Positions 8,971 through 18,153 of a stretch of DNA of 64,000 nucleotides are shown here, in pieces; position 1 is the first letter of the stretch; the number at the start of each line of letters is the position of its first letter. The position numbers were made by a program, and so were the translations under genes. The DNA comes from Streptomyces sp. NBC_00443 (lineage in GTDB: Bacteria > Actinomycetota > Actinomycetes > Streptomycetales > Streptomycetaceae), in the NCBI RefSeq assembly GCF_036014175.1, contig NZ_CP107917.1:620001-684000 (forward strand). Reading direction: 5' to 3'. The notes under the pieces are model-generated. The model was not told the origin of the DNA and did no database searches. It saw only the letters and a list, made by a program, of their open reading frames with translations.

Positions 8971-9858
8971 ATGCGCATCGGACTGCTCGGCACCGGCCCG
9001 TGGGCCCAGATGGCCCATGCTCCCGCCCTGGACCGGCACGCCGAACTGGACTTCGTGGGGGTGTGGGGCCGCCGTACGGCTCCCACCGAGGAACTGGCCG
9101 ACAGCTACGGCGTCCGCGCCTACGACGATGTCGACGTGCTGCTCGCCGACGTGGACGCCGTGGCCGTCGCCCTGCCGCCCGCCATTCAGGCCGACCTGGC
9201 GGCGCGTGCGGCGCGGGCGGGCTGCCATCTGCTGCTGGACAAGCCGCTCGCGCCGACCGTGGAGCAGGCACGGGCGGTCGTCGAGGCGGTCGAAGAGGCC
9301 GGAGTGGCCTCGGTCGTCTTCTTCACCACCCGCTTCCAGCCGGAGACCGAGGCGTGGATCACCGAACAGGCGGCTGTGGAAGGCTGGTTCACGGGTCGGG
9401 CGGAGTGGCTCGGCGCGGTGTTCAGCGATGACGGCAACCCGTTCGCGGCCTCGCCCTGGCGGCAGGACAAGGGCGCGCTCTGGGACGTGGGTCCGCACGC
9501 CCTGTCCGTGCTGCTGCCGGTCCTGGGGGACGCGAGGCAGGTGACGGCTGCCGCACACGGGCCCGGCGACACCGTCCACCTGGTCCTCGACCACGCCGGC
9601 GGCGCGTCCAGCGCCCTGGCCCTGAGCCTCACGGCACCGGCCGCCGCTGCGGGAGCCACCGTGGAACTGCGGGGCACGGCCGGAGTGACGCTGCTGCCGG
9701 AGAGCACCGAGAGCGCGGTGTCCGCCCTGCTCCGGGCCGCGGACGCCCTGCTGACGGCCTCCCGAACCGGCCGCCCGCACATGTGTGACGCGGCGTTCGG
9801 CCTGCGGGTCACCGAGATCCTGGCGATGGCCGAGGCGTTGTTGAACGGCGACGTCTGA
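8971..9858 (+). CDS. Gfo/Idh/MocA family oxidoreductase
   Basis: A 295-aa NAD(P)-dependent dehydrogenase. The N-terminal Rossmann domain starts MRIGLLGTGPWAQ and carries the family block HLLLDKPLAPTVEQA, where Lys of DKP is the conserved catalytic or cofactor residue. The C-terminal domain is the alpha/beta substrate fold. Such enzymes oxidise or reduce sugars, inositols or other polyols. The ATG at 8971 is preceded by GAGAGG. The 257-bp divergent gap with the aldo/keto reductase contains an imperfect inverted repeat (ATTCAG at 8849, CTGAAT at 8866) that may be regulatory. Confidence 0.85.
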   Translation: MRIGLLGTGPWAQMAHAPALDRHAELDFVGVWGRRTAPTEELADSYGVRAYDDVDVLLADVDAVAVALPPAIQADLAARAARAGCHLLLDKPLAPTVEQARAVVEAVEEAGVASVVFFTTRFQPETEAWITEQAAVEGWFTGRAEWLGAVFSDDGNPFAASPWRQDKGALWDVGPHALSVLLPVLGDARQVTAAAHGPGDTVHLVLDHAGGASSALALSLTAPAAAAGATVELRGTAGVTLLPESTESAVSALLRAADALLTASRTGRPHMCDAAFGLRVTEILAMAEALLNGDV

Positions 9859-9929
9859 CGGGTGGCGGGTCGCGGGTGGCCCCAGCCCGGGAGGCGGGTA
9901 GACCAGCACTGGAGCCGGTTGGCCCAGCC

Positions 9930-10691
9930 CTAGAGGTTGTAGCCGCCCGACACCTCGATGTTCTGGGCGGTGACCCAGCGGCTCTCGTCGGAGACGAGCG
10001 TGGCGATCATCGCGCCGATGTCGTCGGGTTCACCGACGCGGCCGAACGCGGTCTTCGCGGCGAGGGCGGGGACGACCTCGGGGAACCGGGTGAAGGCGTC
10101 GTCGCCGAGTCGGGTGCGGGTCGCCCCCGGCGATACCGCGTTGACCCGGATGCCACGGCCGCTGAACTCCTTGGCCATGTAGCGGGTCAGCACGTCCAGG
10201 CCGCCCTTCATGCTGGCGTACACCGAGTAGCCGGGCTCCAGGCCGGTGGTGGTGGACGCCGAGTTGCTGCTCGTGTTGACGATGGCGCCGCCGTCCACCA
10301 TCAGGGGCAGCAGCTTCTGCGTGAGGAAGTACGGGCCCTTGAGCAGGACCCGCATGAGCCTGTCGAACGTCTCCTCGGCCGTGTCCTCGATCAGCGAGGT
10401 CTGCGCGAAGCCGGCGTTGTTCACCAGGCAGTCGAAGGTGTCGCGCTGCCAGGTGTCGCGCAGCACTGCGGCCACGGTGTCGCGGAACCCGTCGAAGGTG
10501 CCGGTCTCGCCGACGTCCAGGGGCAGCGCGACGGCCGTTCCGCCCTCCTTCTCGATGACGGCGACGGTCTCCTGCCCTCCTTGCGGGTTGCTGCCGTAGG
10601 TCAGGATGACTCCGACCCCGCGCTTGGCGATCTCGATCGCAGCGCTCTGTCCGATGCCGGAGCTGGCGCCGGTGACGATGGCGACCTTCAT
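9930..10691 (-). CDS. Short-chain dehydrogenase/reductase (SDR, classical)
   Basis: A 253-aa classical SDR: cofactor motif TGASSGIG near residue 8, NNAG near 95, catalytic Ser in the VNTSSNSAS strand, and Tyr/Lys in YASMK. It is a NAD(P)H-dependent oxidoreductase of unknown substrate. The ATG at 10691 has AGGAGG about 7 nt upstream, so I reject the longer N-terminus from 10739. It is divergent from a frameshifted AraC regulator, which in related strains probably controls it. Confidence 0.88.
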   Translation of the reverse strand: MKVAIVTGASSGIGQSAAIEIAKRGVGVILTYGSNPQGGQETVAVIEKEGGTAVALPLDVGETGTFDGFRDTVAAVLRDTWQRDTFDCLVNNAGFAQTSLIEDTAEETFDRLMRVLLKGPYFLTQKLLPLMVDGGAIVNTSSNSASTTTGLEPGYSVYASMKGGLDVLTRYMAKEFSGRGIRVNAVSPGATRTRLGDDAFTRFPEVVPALAAKTAFGRVGEPDDIGAMIATLVSDESRWVTAQNIEVSGGYNL

Positions 10692-10839
10692 GGTGGTCCT
10701 CCTGGGAACGGTCGTATGGAGCTCGGTGACTCCATTCAACCGTCCTGACCTGCGGAAACGTTAGAACGATGCTCGCTGGTGCTTGCACGATCCTCGCGTG
10801 CTCGGGAGCTGTGGCGCGCGAGGGTGCTGCAATGGAGGC

Positions 10840-11744
10840 ATGCAGCTGGAAGAGCTCCGCACCCTGCTGGACCGGCACGTCCGGCCCGACTGGACGACCG
10901 CCGTCGACGGCGTCCTGATCTCCAAGGTCGACCGGCCGGATCCGCCGGCGCCCTCCATGTCGGGCACGGTGCTGGCGGTCATCGCCCAGGGCGCCAAACG
11001 CCTCGCGCTGGGCGACCGGGTCTTCGAGTACGGTCCGGGGCAGTACCTGGTCGCATCCGTCGACCTGCCTGTCACCGGACAGTTCACCGAGGCCGGCCCC
11101 GAGCAGCCGGCGCTGGGGTTCGGGCTCGTCCTGGAACCGTCCGCCGTCGCGAGTTGCTGCTGCGGGCCGGGCCCGCCGACACCCCGCGCACGACCGGAGG
11201 TGCGCCTTCGGGGATCGCCGTCAGCGACGCCTCGCCCGCCCTGCTGGATGCGGTGATCCGGCTCCTGCGCCTGCTCGACGAACCCCGCGACCGGGCCGTA
11301 CTGGCCCCGCTGGTCAAGCGGGAGATCCTGTGGCGGGTCATCACCGGCGAGCAGGGCGCGACGGTTCGCCAGCTCGGCCTCGCCGACAGCAGTCTCAGCC
11401 ATGTCTCGCGGGCCGTGCGCTGGATCCGCGAGCACTACGCACAGCCCTTCCGGGTCGAGGACGTGGCGCGGATGTCCGGCATGAGCGTCTCCGCCTTCTA
11501 CCGCAACTTCCAGGCGGTGACCGCGATGAGCCCCATCCAGTTCCAGAAGCAGATCCGGCTCCAGGAGGCCCGGCTGCTGCTTGCCACCCACCCCGGCGAC
11601 GTCACCGGAGTGGGCCACCGCGTCGGCTACGACAACCCGTCCCAGTTCAGCCGCGAGTACCGCCGCCAGTTCGGCGCCCCGCCCAGCCAGGACGCCGCCC
11701 GCCTGCGCGACGCGGCGCGCACACCGGCGGGCGCCCTGCCCTGA
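10840..11744 (+). pseudogene. AraC family regulator broken by a 1-bp frameshift near 11150
   Basis: The N-terminal half (from the ATG at 10840, MQLEELRTLLDRHVRPDW) is an AraC_N-type cupin sensor. The C-terminal half has two helix-turn-helix units (VEDVARMSGMSVSAFYRNFQ and VTGVGHRVGYDNPSQFSREY). The halves are in different frames. In frame 1 the protein reads LVLEPSAVA and then turns into low-complexity SCCCGPGPP. Switching by one base at about 11150 restores LVLEPSAVA-ELLLRAGPADTPR and continuous AraC sequence to 11744. One G missing from GTCGCG(G)AGTTG explains it. Either this is a real inactivating mutation or a sequencing error. It is divergent from the SDR gene, its likely target. Confidence 0.85.
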
Positions 11745-11801
11745 CACGATCCGTACTGGTCCAGCCTCGTGGCGAGACCATCACCCGGTACGGGTCGCTG
11801 A

Positions 11802-11834
11802 GCGGCCCGGACCTGACATCGAGGTCCGGGCCGC
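11802..11834. terminator. Bidirectional hairpin terminator between convergent genes
   Basis: A perfect 13-bp stem (11802-11814 with 11822-11834) around a 7-nt loop lies between the convergent AraC-like and GNAT genes. There is no strong U-tract, which is common for Streptomyces terminators. Confidence 0.7.
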
Positions 11835-11856
11835 CCGGTATCCCTACGACTCGGGG

Positions 11857-12762
11857 CTACCGCTCACTACGGCCGCCCGCCACATCGAAGTTGATGCGCT
11901 CCTTGACCACGGGGAACCCCGCCTTGGCGAAGTTCCGGGCCATGGGGAAGTTGCCCTGGTCCGTTGCTCCGGAGACGAACTCCGCGCCCTGCTCGGCCAG
12001 GAAGTGGGTGCACTCCGCGAGGAGGTCGTATGCGTAGCCGTGGCCGCGATGCTCCGGGACGACTCCGATGAAGCCGATCGTCGGGCCGGAGGGATTGTGT
12101 GCCGGGATGTGGATGCCGGCCAGCTCGCCCTCCGGGGTGTGCGCGACCTGCCACCACTCCCGTGGGGACGGGCACCAGTGGAAGAAGTCGAGCTCTTCCT
12201 GTGCGGCCTGGTCGGGGCCGCCCTCCTCGATGGCCCGCAGCGCGTGGGCGTCGAGGGTGACGGAGTGGATGCGGCGCAGTGCGTCGAAGAAGACGGCGTC
12301 ATCGGACTCGGCGCTGAAGCGGAGCCGTCCGGGCCGTTCGGGCAGCCCGAGTTCCGGGGTCCAGCGGTACAGGAAGCGTTCCACCAGGAGTTCGTAGCCG
12401 ACCGCACGTGCGGCGCCGAAGCGGGCCTCGGCCGCGGCCTTCAGGTCGGGCTTCTCCCGCCAGCCGCCGGGCAGGTTGATCTCGAGTTCGACCCGCCAGG
12501 GAGCGGAGCGCAGCAGTTCGGCGCCCGCTTCCTCCTCGCCCTCGGCCACGTCGAACCAGTTGATGTTGAGGGGCTCCGATTCGTCGGGGCCGCCCCACCA
12601 GGCGCCGCGAGCGACGACCGTGCCGTCACGCAGGGCAACTCGCTTCCACTCGGGGCGAAAACGGGTTCGCTGGTGGCCCTCACGGGCGCCCAGCGGGTCG
12701 GGGTGTGCGTCGAAGAGATGGGCGTCGCTCGTCGAGAGCGTACGGATGACCAGATCGGTCAC
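11857..12762 (-). CDS. GNAT family N-acetyltransferase
   Basis: A 301-aa protein whose C-terminal part has the acetyl-CoA pyrophosphate loop (motif A) in GVVPEHRGHGYAYDLL, around residues 234-249, followed by motif B-like NFPMARNFAKAGF. The N-terminal half (residues 1-150) looks like a second, degenerate GNAT-like fold. It transfers an acetyl group to an amine in the cytoplasm, substrate unknown. A CebR-box-like palindrome sits about 27 bp upstream of its ATG (12789-12798), so the LacI-type control of the neighbouring glucanase may reach it too. Confidence 0.8.
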   Translation of the reverse strand: MTDLVIRTLSTSDAHLFDAHPDPLGAREGHQRTRFRPEWKRVALRDGTVVARGAWWGGPDESEPLNINWFDVAEGEEEAGAELLRSAPWRVELEINLPGGWREKPDLKAAAEARFGAARAVGYELLVERFLYRWTPELGLPERPGRLRFSAESDDAVFFDALRRIHSVTLDAHALRAIEEGGPDQAAQEELDFFHWCPSPREWWQVAHTPEGELAGIHIPAHNPSGPTIGFIGVVPEHRGHGYAYDLLAECTHFLAEQGAEFVSGATDQGNFPMARNFAKAGFPVVKERINFDVAGGRSER

Positions 12763-12788
12763 GGATTCCTCCGGGATACAGGCTGCTT

Positions 12789-12798
12789 GGAGCGCTCC
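12789..12798. promoter_or_regulatory. CebR-box-like palindrome
   Basis: TTGGAGCGCTCCCG (12787-12800) matches 12 of 14 positions of the CebR box known from Streptomyces, TGGGAGCGCTCCCA. It lies directly upstream of the GNAT gene and distal to GH64. Confidence 0.45.
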
Positions 12799-12976
12799 CG
12801 GTCAGATCAGACGAAACACGCCGGGGCAACGGAAGGGGAGCGCTGGAAAGGTGTGGATTGCACGGCACTCGCCTCCTTCCGTCCGTCTCAGGGCGTGGAG
12901 CCACACCGTACGTGATTTTCGCCGGGTCCGTCCACGGGTTTTCTCGCGTGGGTGTGCACGGTCGTCGAGATTCGTC

Positions 12977-12988
12977 GAGAGCGCTCTC
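12977..12988. promoter_or_regulatory. LacI-type operator palindrome, distal copy
   Basis: A perfect 12-bp palindrome, GAGAGCGCTCTC. It is identical in sequence and immediate flanks to the proximal copy, 195 bp closer to GH64. The spacing would allow looping by a tetrameric repressor. Confidence 0.55.
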
Positions 12989-13110
12989 AAGGGCTCCTCG
13001 GACGCGTCCGGAGCTTAAGTGGGACTTAGGAGAGAGTTAAGCGGTCGTGGTCATTCCGTGGCTTTTCAAGTTCCCGCAGTCCAGAGGCGTTTGGTCACGA
13101 TGCAGACCCG

Positions 13111-13139
13111 TTGGCCGTTGCGGCGGGCGTGCGTAGCAT
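13111..13139 (+). promoter_or_regulatory. Predicted GH64 promoter
   Basis: A -35 TTGGCC (13111-13116), a 17-bp spacer and a -10 TAGCAT (13134-13139). Transcription would start near 13146, putting the proximal LacI-type palindrome at about +26, where a bound repressor would block elongation. Confidence 0.4.
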
Positions 13140-13171
13140 CGGGGCCCATCGGTGGCGGCGAGGCGCGTTTC

Positions 13172-13183
13172 GAGAGCGCTCTC
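13172..13183. promoter_or_regulatory. LacI-type operator palindrome, proximal copy
   Basis: GAGAGCGCTCTC, a perfect palindrome 66 bp before the GH64 start codon and just downstream of the predicted promoter. The central CG dinucleotide is characteristic of LacI-family operators. Confidence 0.6.
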
Positions 13184-13249
13184 ACACGTACCGTCCCCGT
13201 CACCACCGCAGCCCAAGTACCCGCACAAGTACTCCGGGAGACCCCCCAC

Positions 13250-14455
13250 ATGACATCCCGTCACCAGCGCACTCTCGGTCGACGTCGGCTTCTCTTCGCC
13301 CTCGGCGGCACGGCGGTGGCCGTCCCCGCCATCGCCGCCGTGGCTCCGTATGCCCTCGCGGGTACGCCCGCGGGCGATGCCGCGCCCGCCGCGGCGGACT
13401 CGATGCCGCTGACGATCGTCAACGACAGCGGCTCCTTCGACAACGCGAACGTCCACGTCTACATCGTCGGCAACCAGGACGGCAGGCAGGTGCGCGTCAC
13501 GCCCGACGGCGCCCTCGCGCCGATCGCCCTGGCGGACAACGGCCCCGACGGCTTCACCGACTACGCGATCAGCCTGTCCGGCGGCGAGACGCGGCTGTCA
13601 CTCCCCCACATGTCCGGCCGGATCTATGTGTCGCTCGGCGCCAAGCTCAAGTTCAAGGCCGTCGCGGACGGCAACGGCAATGCCGCGCTGCAGTATCCCG
13701 CGGGCTGGGTGGCGTCGGACCCGAACTACGAGGTGCTGCACGACTGCGCCGAGTTCACCTTCAACGCCGCCGGAATGTTCTGCAACACCACGATGGTCGA
13801 CATGTTCAGCGTGCCGCTGAGCATCCGGCTGACCGGGGCCAAGGACCAGACGACGGGCAAGCTGCGCGCCGGCGGACGCGCGGCCGCCTTCGCCGCCGTG
13901 CGCCAGGTCGAGGACTTCGCGCGGCTCGTCGTGGACGACACGCGCATCATCGCCCCGGGCCACGGCCTGGACGCCGGGCTCTTCGCCAAGGACTACTTCA
14001 CCCCGTCCATCGACGAGGTCTGGAGCATGTACACCGGGCGGGACCTCACCGTCACCACCAACGCGGGTGCGTTCACGGGGCGGGTTCGCGGTGAGCGGTT
14101 CGCCTTCGACGGGCCCGCTCAGGTGTCCTTCGCCAAGCCGTCGACACGGGACGTGCTGTTCTGCGACGGCAATCTCGCCGCCCCCAACGACGGCACGACC
14201 GGTCCCGTCGCCGCCGTCCTCGGCGCCGGCTTCAACCGCTCGACGCTGATCGGCCATCCCGCCCAGCCGACGACCGACGCCGCCACCTTCTACCGGGGCG
14301 ACCTGACCAACCACTACGCCAAGGCGATGCACGCGGCCCACGAGGACGGCAAGGCGTACGGCTTCGCCTTCGACGACGTCGCGGACTTCGCCTCGTACAT
14401 CCAGGACACGGCACCGACGGGGATCAGGCTGACGCTCACGCCGTTCGAGGGCTGA
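13250..14455 (+). CDS. Secreted glycoside hydrolase family 64 endo-beta-1,3-glucanase
   Basis: A 401-aa exported enzyme. The N-terminus has a Tat-type signal (GRRRLLFALGGTAVAVPAIA), with the mature protein starting near residue 40. The GH64 core includes EFTF and VDMFSVPL: Glu168 and Asp184 are 16 residues apart, the same spacing as the catalytic Glu154/Asp170 pair of the Streptomyces matensis laminaripentaose-producing enzyme as I remember it. It should release short beta-1,3-gluco-oligosaccharides from fungal or algal glucan outside the cell. No extra carbohydrate-binding module is present. Control is probably through the LacI-type palindromes upstream. The ATG at 13250 is chosen because it begins the signal peptide. 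The longer frame adds non-protein-like sequence. Confidence 0.88.
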   Translation: MTSRHQRTLGRRRLLFALGGTAVAVPAIAAVAPYALAGTPAGDAAPAAADSMPLTIVNDSGSFDNANVHVYIVGNQDGRQVRVTPDGALAPIALADNGPDGFTDYAISLSGGETRLSLPHMSGRIYVSLGAKLKFKAVADGNGNAALQYPAGWVASDPNYEVLHDCAEFTFNAAGMFCNTTMVDMFSVPLSIRLTGAKDQTTGKLRAGGRAAAFAAVRQVEDFARLVVDDTRIIAPGHGLDAGLFAKDYFTPSIDEVWSMYTGRDLTVTTNAGAFTGRVRGERFAFDGPAQVSFAKPSTRDVLFCDGNLAAPNDGTTGPVAAVLGAGFNRSTLIGHPAQPTTDAATFYRGDLTNHYAKAMHAAHEDGKAYGFAFDDVADFASYIQDTAPTGIRLTLTPFEG

Positions 14456-14583
14456 CGCGGGGGACGGGCGCGGGTGCTCTCCCGACGGCTCCGGATGCAG
14501 GCTTTGCTCGGGCGTTGAATGGTGTTAACAGACCCGATGACCGCACCGGGCCCGAAGAAGTCACCCGGATCCGAGGAGCAGAG

Positions 14584-14793
14584 ATGATGCCGACGTCCCA
14601 GCCCGAAGCGTCCGGGCCGTCCGGGGAGCGCGTCACCCCGGACGACCTGCTCCACGCCCGCACCGGCACCGATGTGTCCCCCGAGGACATAGTCCTTGCC
14701 TCAGGCAAGGACCTCACCCCGCGCAATCTGGAATGGGCCAAGCGCAAGCTGGCTGCCGAGGGTCCCTCCGCCCTCGACAAGCTGCTGCCCTAG
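14584..14793 (+). CDS. Small conserved actinobacterial protein, function unknown
   Basis: A 69-aa hydrophilic protein. The second half, VSPEDIVLASGKDLTPRNLE followed by AERKLxxEGPSALDKLLP-like sequence, is a pattern I recall from small Streptomyces proteins of unknown role. The start at 14584 (or the adjacent ATG at 14587) follows GAGGA. A plausible own promoter, TTGCTC (14504) with TAACAG (14526), lies upstream. It ends just before a strong hairpin. No domain, signal peptide or membrane helix is visible. Confidence 0.65.
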   Translation: MMPTSQPEASGPSGERVTPDDLLHARTGTDVSPEDIVLASGKDLTPRNLEWAKRKLAAEGPSALDKLLP

Positions 14794-14821
14794 CCTGACC
14801 GGCCAGGTCCGCACGGGTCGC

Positions 14822-14847
14822 CTCCGGGTGCGCGACCGCACCCGGGG
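14822..14847. terminator. Hairpin terminator between convergent genes
   Basis: A 9-bp perfect stem, CCGGGTGCG/CGCACCCGG (14824-14832 and 14837-14845), with a CGAC loop, extended by a G-U and a C-G pair. It lies between the small protein gene and the convergent molybdoenzyme gene. Confidence 0.65.
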
Positions 14848-14879
14848 CGGCCGCGTGCGGCTGGTCCCTGCCCGCAGCC

Positions 14880-16019
14880 TCACTGACCGGCCTCGGCCGC
14901 GCCCTCGTCCAGGCACAGCACCGGCACCCGCTGCACGAGGTTGTTGGCGAAGCCTCCGCGGTTCCAGGGCTGGTCCAGGGGCTGGGTGTGGCCGTCGGCG
15001 TCGGTGGCCCGGGCGCTCAGCACGTGCTCGCCGGGGATCGCCGTCCAGCTGTGGCGCCACCTGCGCCACGCCCACCGATGCCCGTCACCCGGATCCAGCC
15101 CGGCCTCCTGCCAGGTCCGCCCCGCGTCCGTACTGATCTCTACGCGCGTCACCGCGGCGCGCCCGGACCAGGCCCGCCCCTCCAGGGTCACCGTCCCGGG
15201 CCGGACCACGCGTGCCCTCGACATGAAGTCCGGGAAGCCCGGCGGGACGAGCAGGGCGCGGGGGGCGATGCGGGTGACCGGCTCGCCCTCGTCCTCGGGG
15301 TGCTGGCGCAGCCGGTAGGCCACGGCCTGCTGGAATCCGGTGAACGGCTCGTCGACGACGGTGACCTCGCACAGCCACTTCACGTGCGCCATGCCGTACC
15401 AGCCGGGCACGACCAGCCGGAGCGGGCGGCCGTGCTGCGGGGGCAGTGGGGCGCCGTTCATCGCGTACGCCACCAGCACCTCGGGGTCGCCACCGATGGC
15501 CACGTCGAGGGGCAGCGCGCGCTGGTAGTCCTGCTCGACGCCGCGCTCGACACCGTGGTCGGCGCCGGTGCAGACGACCTCGACCGCGTCGGGTTCGATA
15601 CCGGCCTCGGCGAGCAGCAGCCGCAGTGGCACGCCGGTCCACTCGGCGGTGCCGACCGCCTCGACGAGCCAGGGCTGGCTCACCGGCCGGGGCGTCAGCA
15701 GGGCCCGGCCGTTGCCCGCGCATTCCAGCGTGACCCGGGTGGTGACCTGCGGGAACGTACGAAGGTCGGCCAGGCTCAGACGCAGGGGGCGGCGGACCTG
15801 GCCGCCGAGGGCCAGATGCCAGGAGGTGTCGTCGGGGACGTACGGGATGTCGTAGTGGGTCAGGACGTAGTGAAGTCCGGGCGGGGTGATGTCGTGGCGC
15901 AGAGCTTCGAGCGGCAGGCCGTGGTTGCGGGCCGCGAGCGCCAGTTCGTCCCGGCCGATGCCCTCCTCGGGGGCGGCCAGCCTGGCCGGTCCGCTCGCGT
16001 CTGCGAGTCGATGCCCCAT
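14880..16019 (-). CDS. Sulfite oxidase-like molybdopterin-dependent oxidoreductase
   Basis: A 379-aa protein of the sulfite-oxidase fold. Residues 60-230 form the Moco domain with the molybdenum-ligand Cys100 in TLECAGNGR and the substrate-pocket block [17 protein letters not shown]. Residues 250-370 form the Ig-like dimerisation domain ([14 protein letters not shown]). There is no haem domain and no obvious signal peptide, so it is probably cytoplasmic, unlike periplasmic MsrP (YedY). The natural reaction could be sulfite oxidation or another oxygen-atom transfer. It is divergent from sthA over a 211-bp gap. The Shine-Dalgarno is weak. Confidence 0.85.
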   Translation of the reverse strand: MGHRLADASGPARLAAPEEGIGRDELALAARNHGLPLEALRHDITPPGLHYVLTHYDIPYVPDDTSWHLALGGQVRRPLRLSLADLRTFPQVTTRVTLECAGNGRALLTPRPVSQPWLVEAVGTAEWTGVPLRLLLAEAGIEPDAVEVVCTGADHGVERGVEQDYQRALPLDVAIGGDPEVLVAYAMNGAPLPPQHGRPLRLVVPGWYGMAHVKWLCEVTVVDEPFTGFQQAVAYRLRQHPEDEGEPVTRIAPRALLVPPGFPDFMSRARVVRPGTVTLEGRAWSGRAAVTRVEISTDAGRTWQEAGLDPGDGHRWAWRRWRHSWTAIPGEHVLSARATDADGHTQPLDQPWNRGGFANNLVQRVPVLCLDEGAAEAGQ

Positions 16020-16136
16020 ACCTGCATTATCGACCCATGGCGAGCGTTTCCGCTTCGGGTCCGCCGTGCGCTCCCGGCGGTGGGCGGGGGTCCTGCGGCG
16101 TCAGCAGGGCGCCGGCGCAACTTCCCTGTCTGCGAC

Positions 16137-16172
16137 GGCACTTCACATCGCCGTCTCCCCGGCACTTCACAT
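16137..16172. repeat. 12-bp direct repeat upstream of sthA
   Basis: GGCACTTCACAT occurs at 16137-16148 and 16161-16172, 24 bp apart, between the divergent molybdoenzyme and sthA genes. It may be a tandem activator or repressor site, or part of the sthA promoter. Confidence 0.45.
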
Positions 16173-16230
16173 TGTCAAAGGTTTCCGGCTCACCCTTTCG
16201 AAGGGGTCTCGCGGCTGCCAGACTCCTGAG

Positions 16231-17634
16231 GTGCCCGACTTCGACATGCTCGTCATCGGATCCGGCCCGGGTGGCCAGAAGGCCGCCATCGCCGCGGCCA
16301 AGCTCGGCCGCCGGGTCGCCGTCGTCGACCGCCCCGACATGGTCGGCGGCGTCTCCATCCACACCGGGACCATCCCCTCCAAGACCCTGCGCGAGGCGGT
16401 GCTCTATCTGACCGGCCTCACCCAGCGAGATCTGTACGGCCAGAGCTACCGGCTCAAGGAGGACATCACCGTCTCCGACCTGACCGCCCGAACCCAGCAC
16501 GTGGTCGGCCGCGAGGTGGACGTCATCCGCAGCCAGCTGTCCCGCAACCACGTCGCCCTCTACGCCGGAACGGGGCACTTCGTCGATCCCCACACCGTCG
16601 CCCTGCGCGAGGTCACCGGACAGGAACGGCTGCTGACCGCCGAGCACATCGTCATCGCCACCGGCACCCGGCCCGCGCGGCCGGCCAGTGTGGAGTTCGA
16701 CGGACGGACGATCCTGGACTCGGACAACGTCCTGGCGCTGGAGCGGGTGCCGCGCTCCATGGTGATCGTGGGTGCCGGGGTGATCGGCATGGAGTACGCC
16801 TCGATGTTCGCCGCGCTGGGCAGCAAGATCACCGTGGTGGAGAAGCGGGCCGGGATGCTCGACATGTGCGACGTCGAGGTGATCGAGTCGCTCAAGTACC
16901 ACCTGCGGGACCTCGCGGTGACGTTCCGCTTCGGCGAGACGGTCGCCGCGGTCGAGCGGCATTCGCGTGGGACCCTGACCCTCCTGGAGAGCGGCAAGAA
17001 GATCCCCGCCGACGCGGTGATGTACTCGGCGGGACGGCAGGGGCTCACCGACGAACTCGACCTGGACAAGGCCGGGCTGACCGCGGACCCGCGCGGCCGG
17101 ATCACGGTCGACGAGCACTACCGCACCGAGGTGCCGCACATCTACGCCGTCGGCGACGTCATCGGCTTCCCCGCGCTCGCCGCGACGTCGATGGAGCAGG
17201 GGCGGGCGGCGGCGTACCACGCCTGCGGCGAGCCCGTCGGCCGGATGCACAACCTCCAGCCGATCGGTATCTACACCATCCCGGAGATCAGCTTCGTGGG
17301 GCGGACCGAGGACCAGCTCACCGAGGACCGGGTGCCGTTCGAGGTCGGCATCTCGCGCTACCGCGAACTGGCCCGCGGCCAGATCATCGGCGACTCGCAC
17401 GGCATGCTGAAGCTCCTGGTCTCCCCCGAGGACCGCACGCTGCTCGGTGTCCACTGCTTCGGTACGGGGGCGACGGAGCTCATCCATATCGGGCAGTCCG
17501 TGATGGGGTGCGGCGGAACCGTCGACTATCTGGTCGACGCGGTGTTCAACTACCCGACGCTGGCTGAGTCGTACAAGGTCGCCGCCCTCGACGCCACGAA
17601 CAGGCTGCGGCAGATCGACCGGATCGGGGACTGA
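16231..17634 (+). CDS. sthA: Si-specific (soluble) NAD(P)+ transhydrogenase
   Basis: A 467-aa FAD protein, the same length as E. coli SthA (about 466). The N-terminal FAD motif is [19 protein letters not shown]. The position that holds the redox disulfide in dihydrolipoamide dehydrogenases instead reads [19 protein letters not shown], with no cysteine pair, which marks soluble transhydrogenases. The NAD(P) motif [19 protein letters not shown] follows, and the C-terminal dimer domain starts near residue 340. It moves hydride between NADPH and NAD+ and so balances the two pools. The start is the GTG at 16231 ([12 protein letters not shown]). The upstream frame is not protein-like. Confidence 0.93.
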   Translation: MPDFDMLVIGSGPGGQKAAIAAAKLGRRVAVVDRPDMVGGVSIHTGTIPSKTLREAVLYLTGLTQRDLYGQSYRLKEDITVSDLTARTQHVVGREVDVIRSQLSRNHVALYAGTGHFVDPHTVALREVTGQERLLTAEHIVIATGTRPARPASVEFDGRTILDSDNVLALERVPRSMVIVGAGVIGMEYASMFAALGSKITVVEKRAGMLDMCDVEVIESLKYHLRDLAVTFRFGETVAAVERHSRGTLTLLESGKKIPADAVMYSAGRQGLTDELDLDKAGLTADPRGRITVDEHYRTEVPHIYAVGDVIGFPALAATSMEQGRAAAYHACGEPVGRMHNLQPIGIYTIPEISFVGRTEDQLTEDRVPFEVGISRYRELARGQIIGDSHGMLKLLVSPEDRTLLGVHCFGTGATELIHIGQSVMGCGGTVDYLVDAVFNYPTLAESYKVAALDATNRLRQIDRIGD

Positions 17635-17649
17635 GCCTCCCGGACCACC

Positions 17650-18153
17650 CTAGGTGTCCACGCCGCCCTCGGGAAGGTCGGCGTCGTCCTCGACCACGTG
17701 CATCGCGGCCTCCTCCGCGCCGGCCGCTCCGCCGTCGATGCCCTGGTCGAAGGCGACCTGCTCCTTCGTGGTGCCGGCGTGGGCGCCCTCGTCCGGTGCG
17801 ACCAGGCGGCCCGCACGGTCGGTGCCCGCCTCCGGGTCGACGGGTTCGCCGTCGCCGCCCTGCAGGTCACCGACGTCGTCGCCGACGGGCTCGCTCACAT
17901 CGGGGACCTCCTGGGTGAGCCGCTCGTCGAGGGTCTCACCGGCGTGCTGTTCGGCGGCCGTGGTGCCGTACTTGGTGACGCCCAGCGGCTTCTCGGGCGG
18001 GGAGTAGCCCTCGTCGAGGGTGTCGTCGTAGGTCCGCTCGTCCAAGGCGTCCTGGAGATCCAGCGGAGCCGCGTCCTGCTGTTCCTCGTTGCCTCCGGTG
18101 GGCTGGTACGCGTCGTCGGCCATCGACTCTGCGGGCGTGTGTCCGGTGCCCAT
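17650..18153 (-). CDS. DUF5709 family acidic protein
   Basis: A 167-aa, very acidic, probably disordered protein. The run DEGYSPPEKPLGVTKYGTTA followed by GETLDERLTQEVPD is the DUF5709 signature seen across actinomycetes. There is no signal peptide or membrane helix. Function is unknown. The ATG at 18153 has AGGAGG 6 nt upstream. It converges with sthA (stops 15 bp apart) and is divergent from the amino-acid permease. Confidence 0.8.
   Translation of the reverse strand: MGTGHTPAESMADDAYQPTGGNEEQQDAAPLDLQDALDERTYDDTLDEGYSPPEKPLGVTKYGTTAAEQHAGETLDERLTQEVPDVSEPVGDDVGDLQGGDGEPVDPEAGTDRAGRLVAPDEGAHAGTTKEQVAFDQGIDGGAAGAEEAAMHVVEDDADLPEGGVDT

Larger units (their letters stand above)
12763..13249. 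other. 487-bp divergent regulatory region with four AGCGCT-centred sites
   Basis: There is no gene in this gap between the GNAT and GH64 genes. It contains GGAGCGCTCC (12789-12798), the half-similar GGAGCGCT (12837-12844) and two identical GAGAGCGCTCTC palindromes (12977-12988 and 13172-13183), the last two inside a shared 15-mer TCGAGAGCGCTCTCA. These look like operators for a LacI-family sugar repressor. A sigma-70-type promoter for GH64 is proposed between the last two. Confidence 0.65.
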
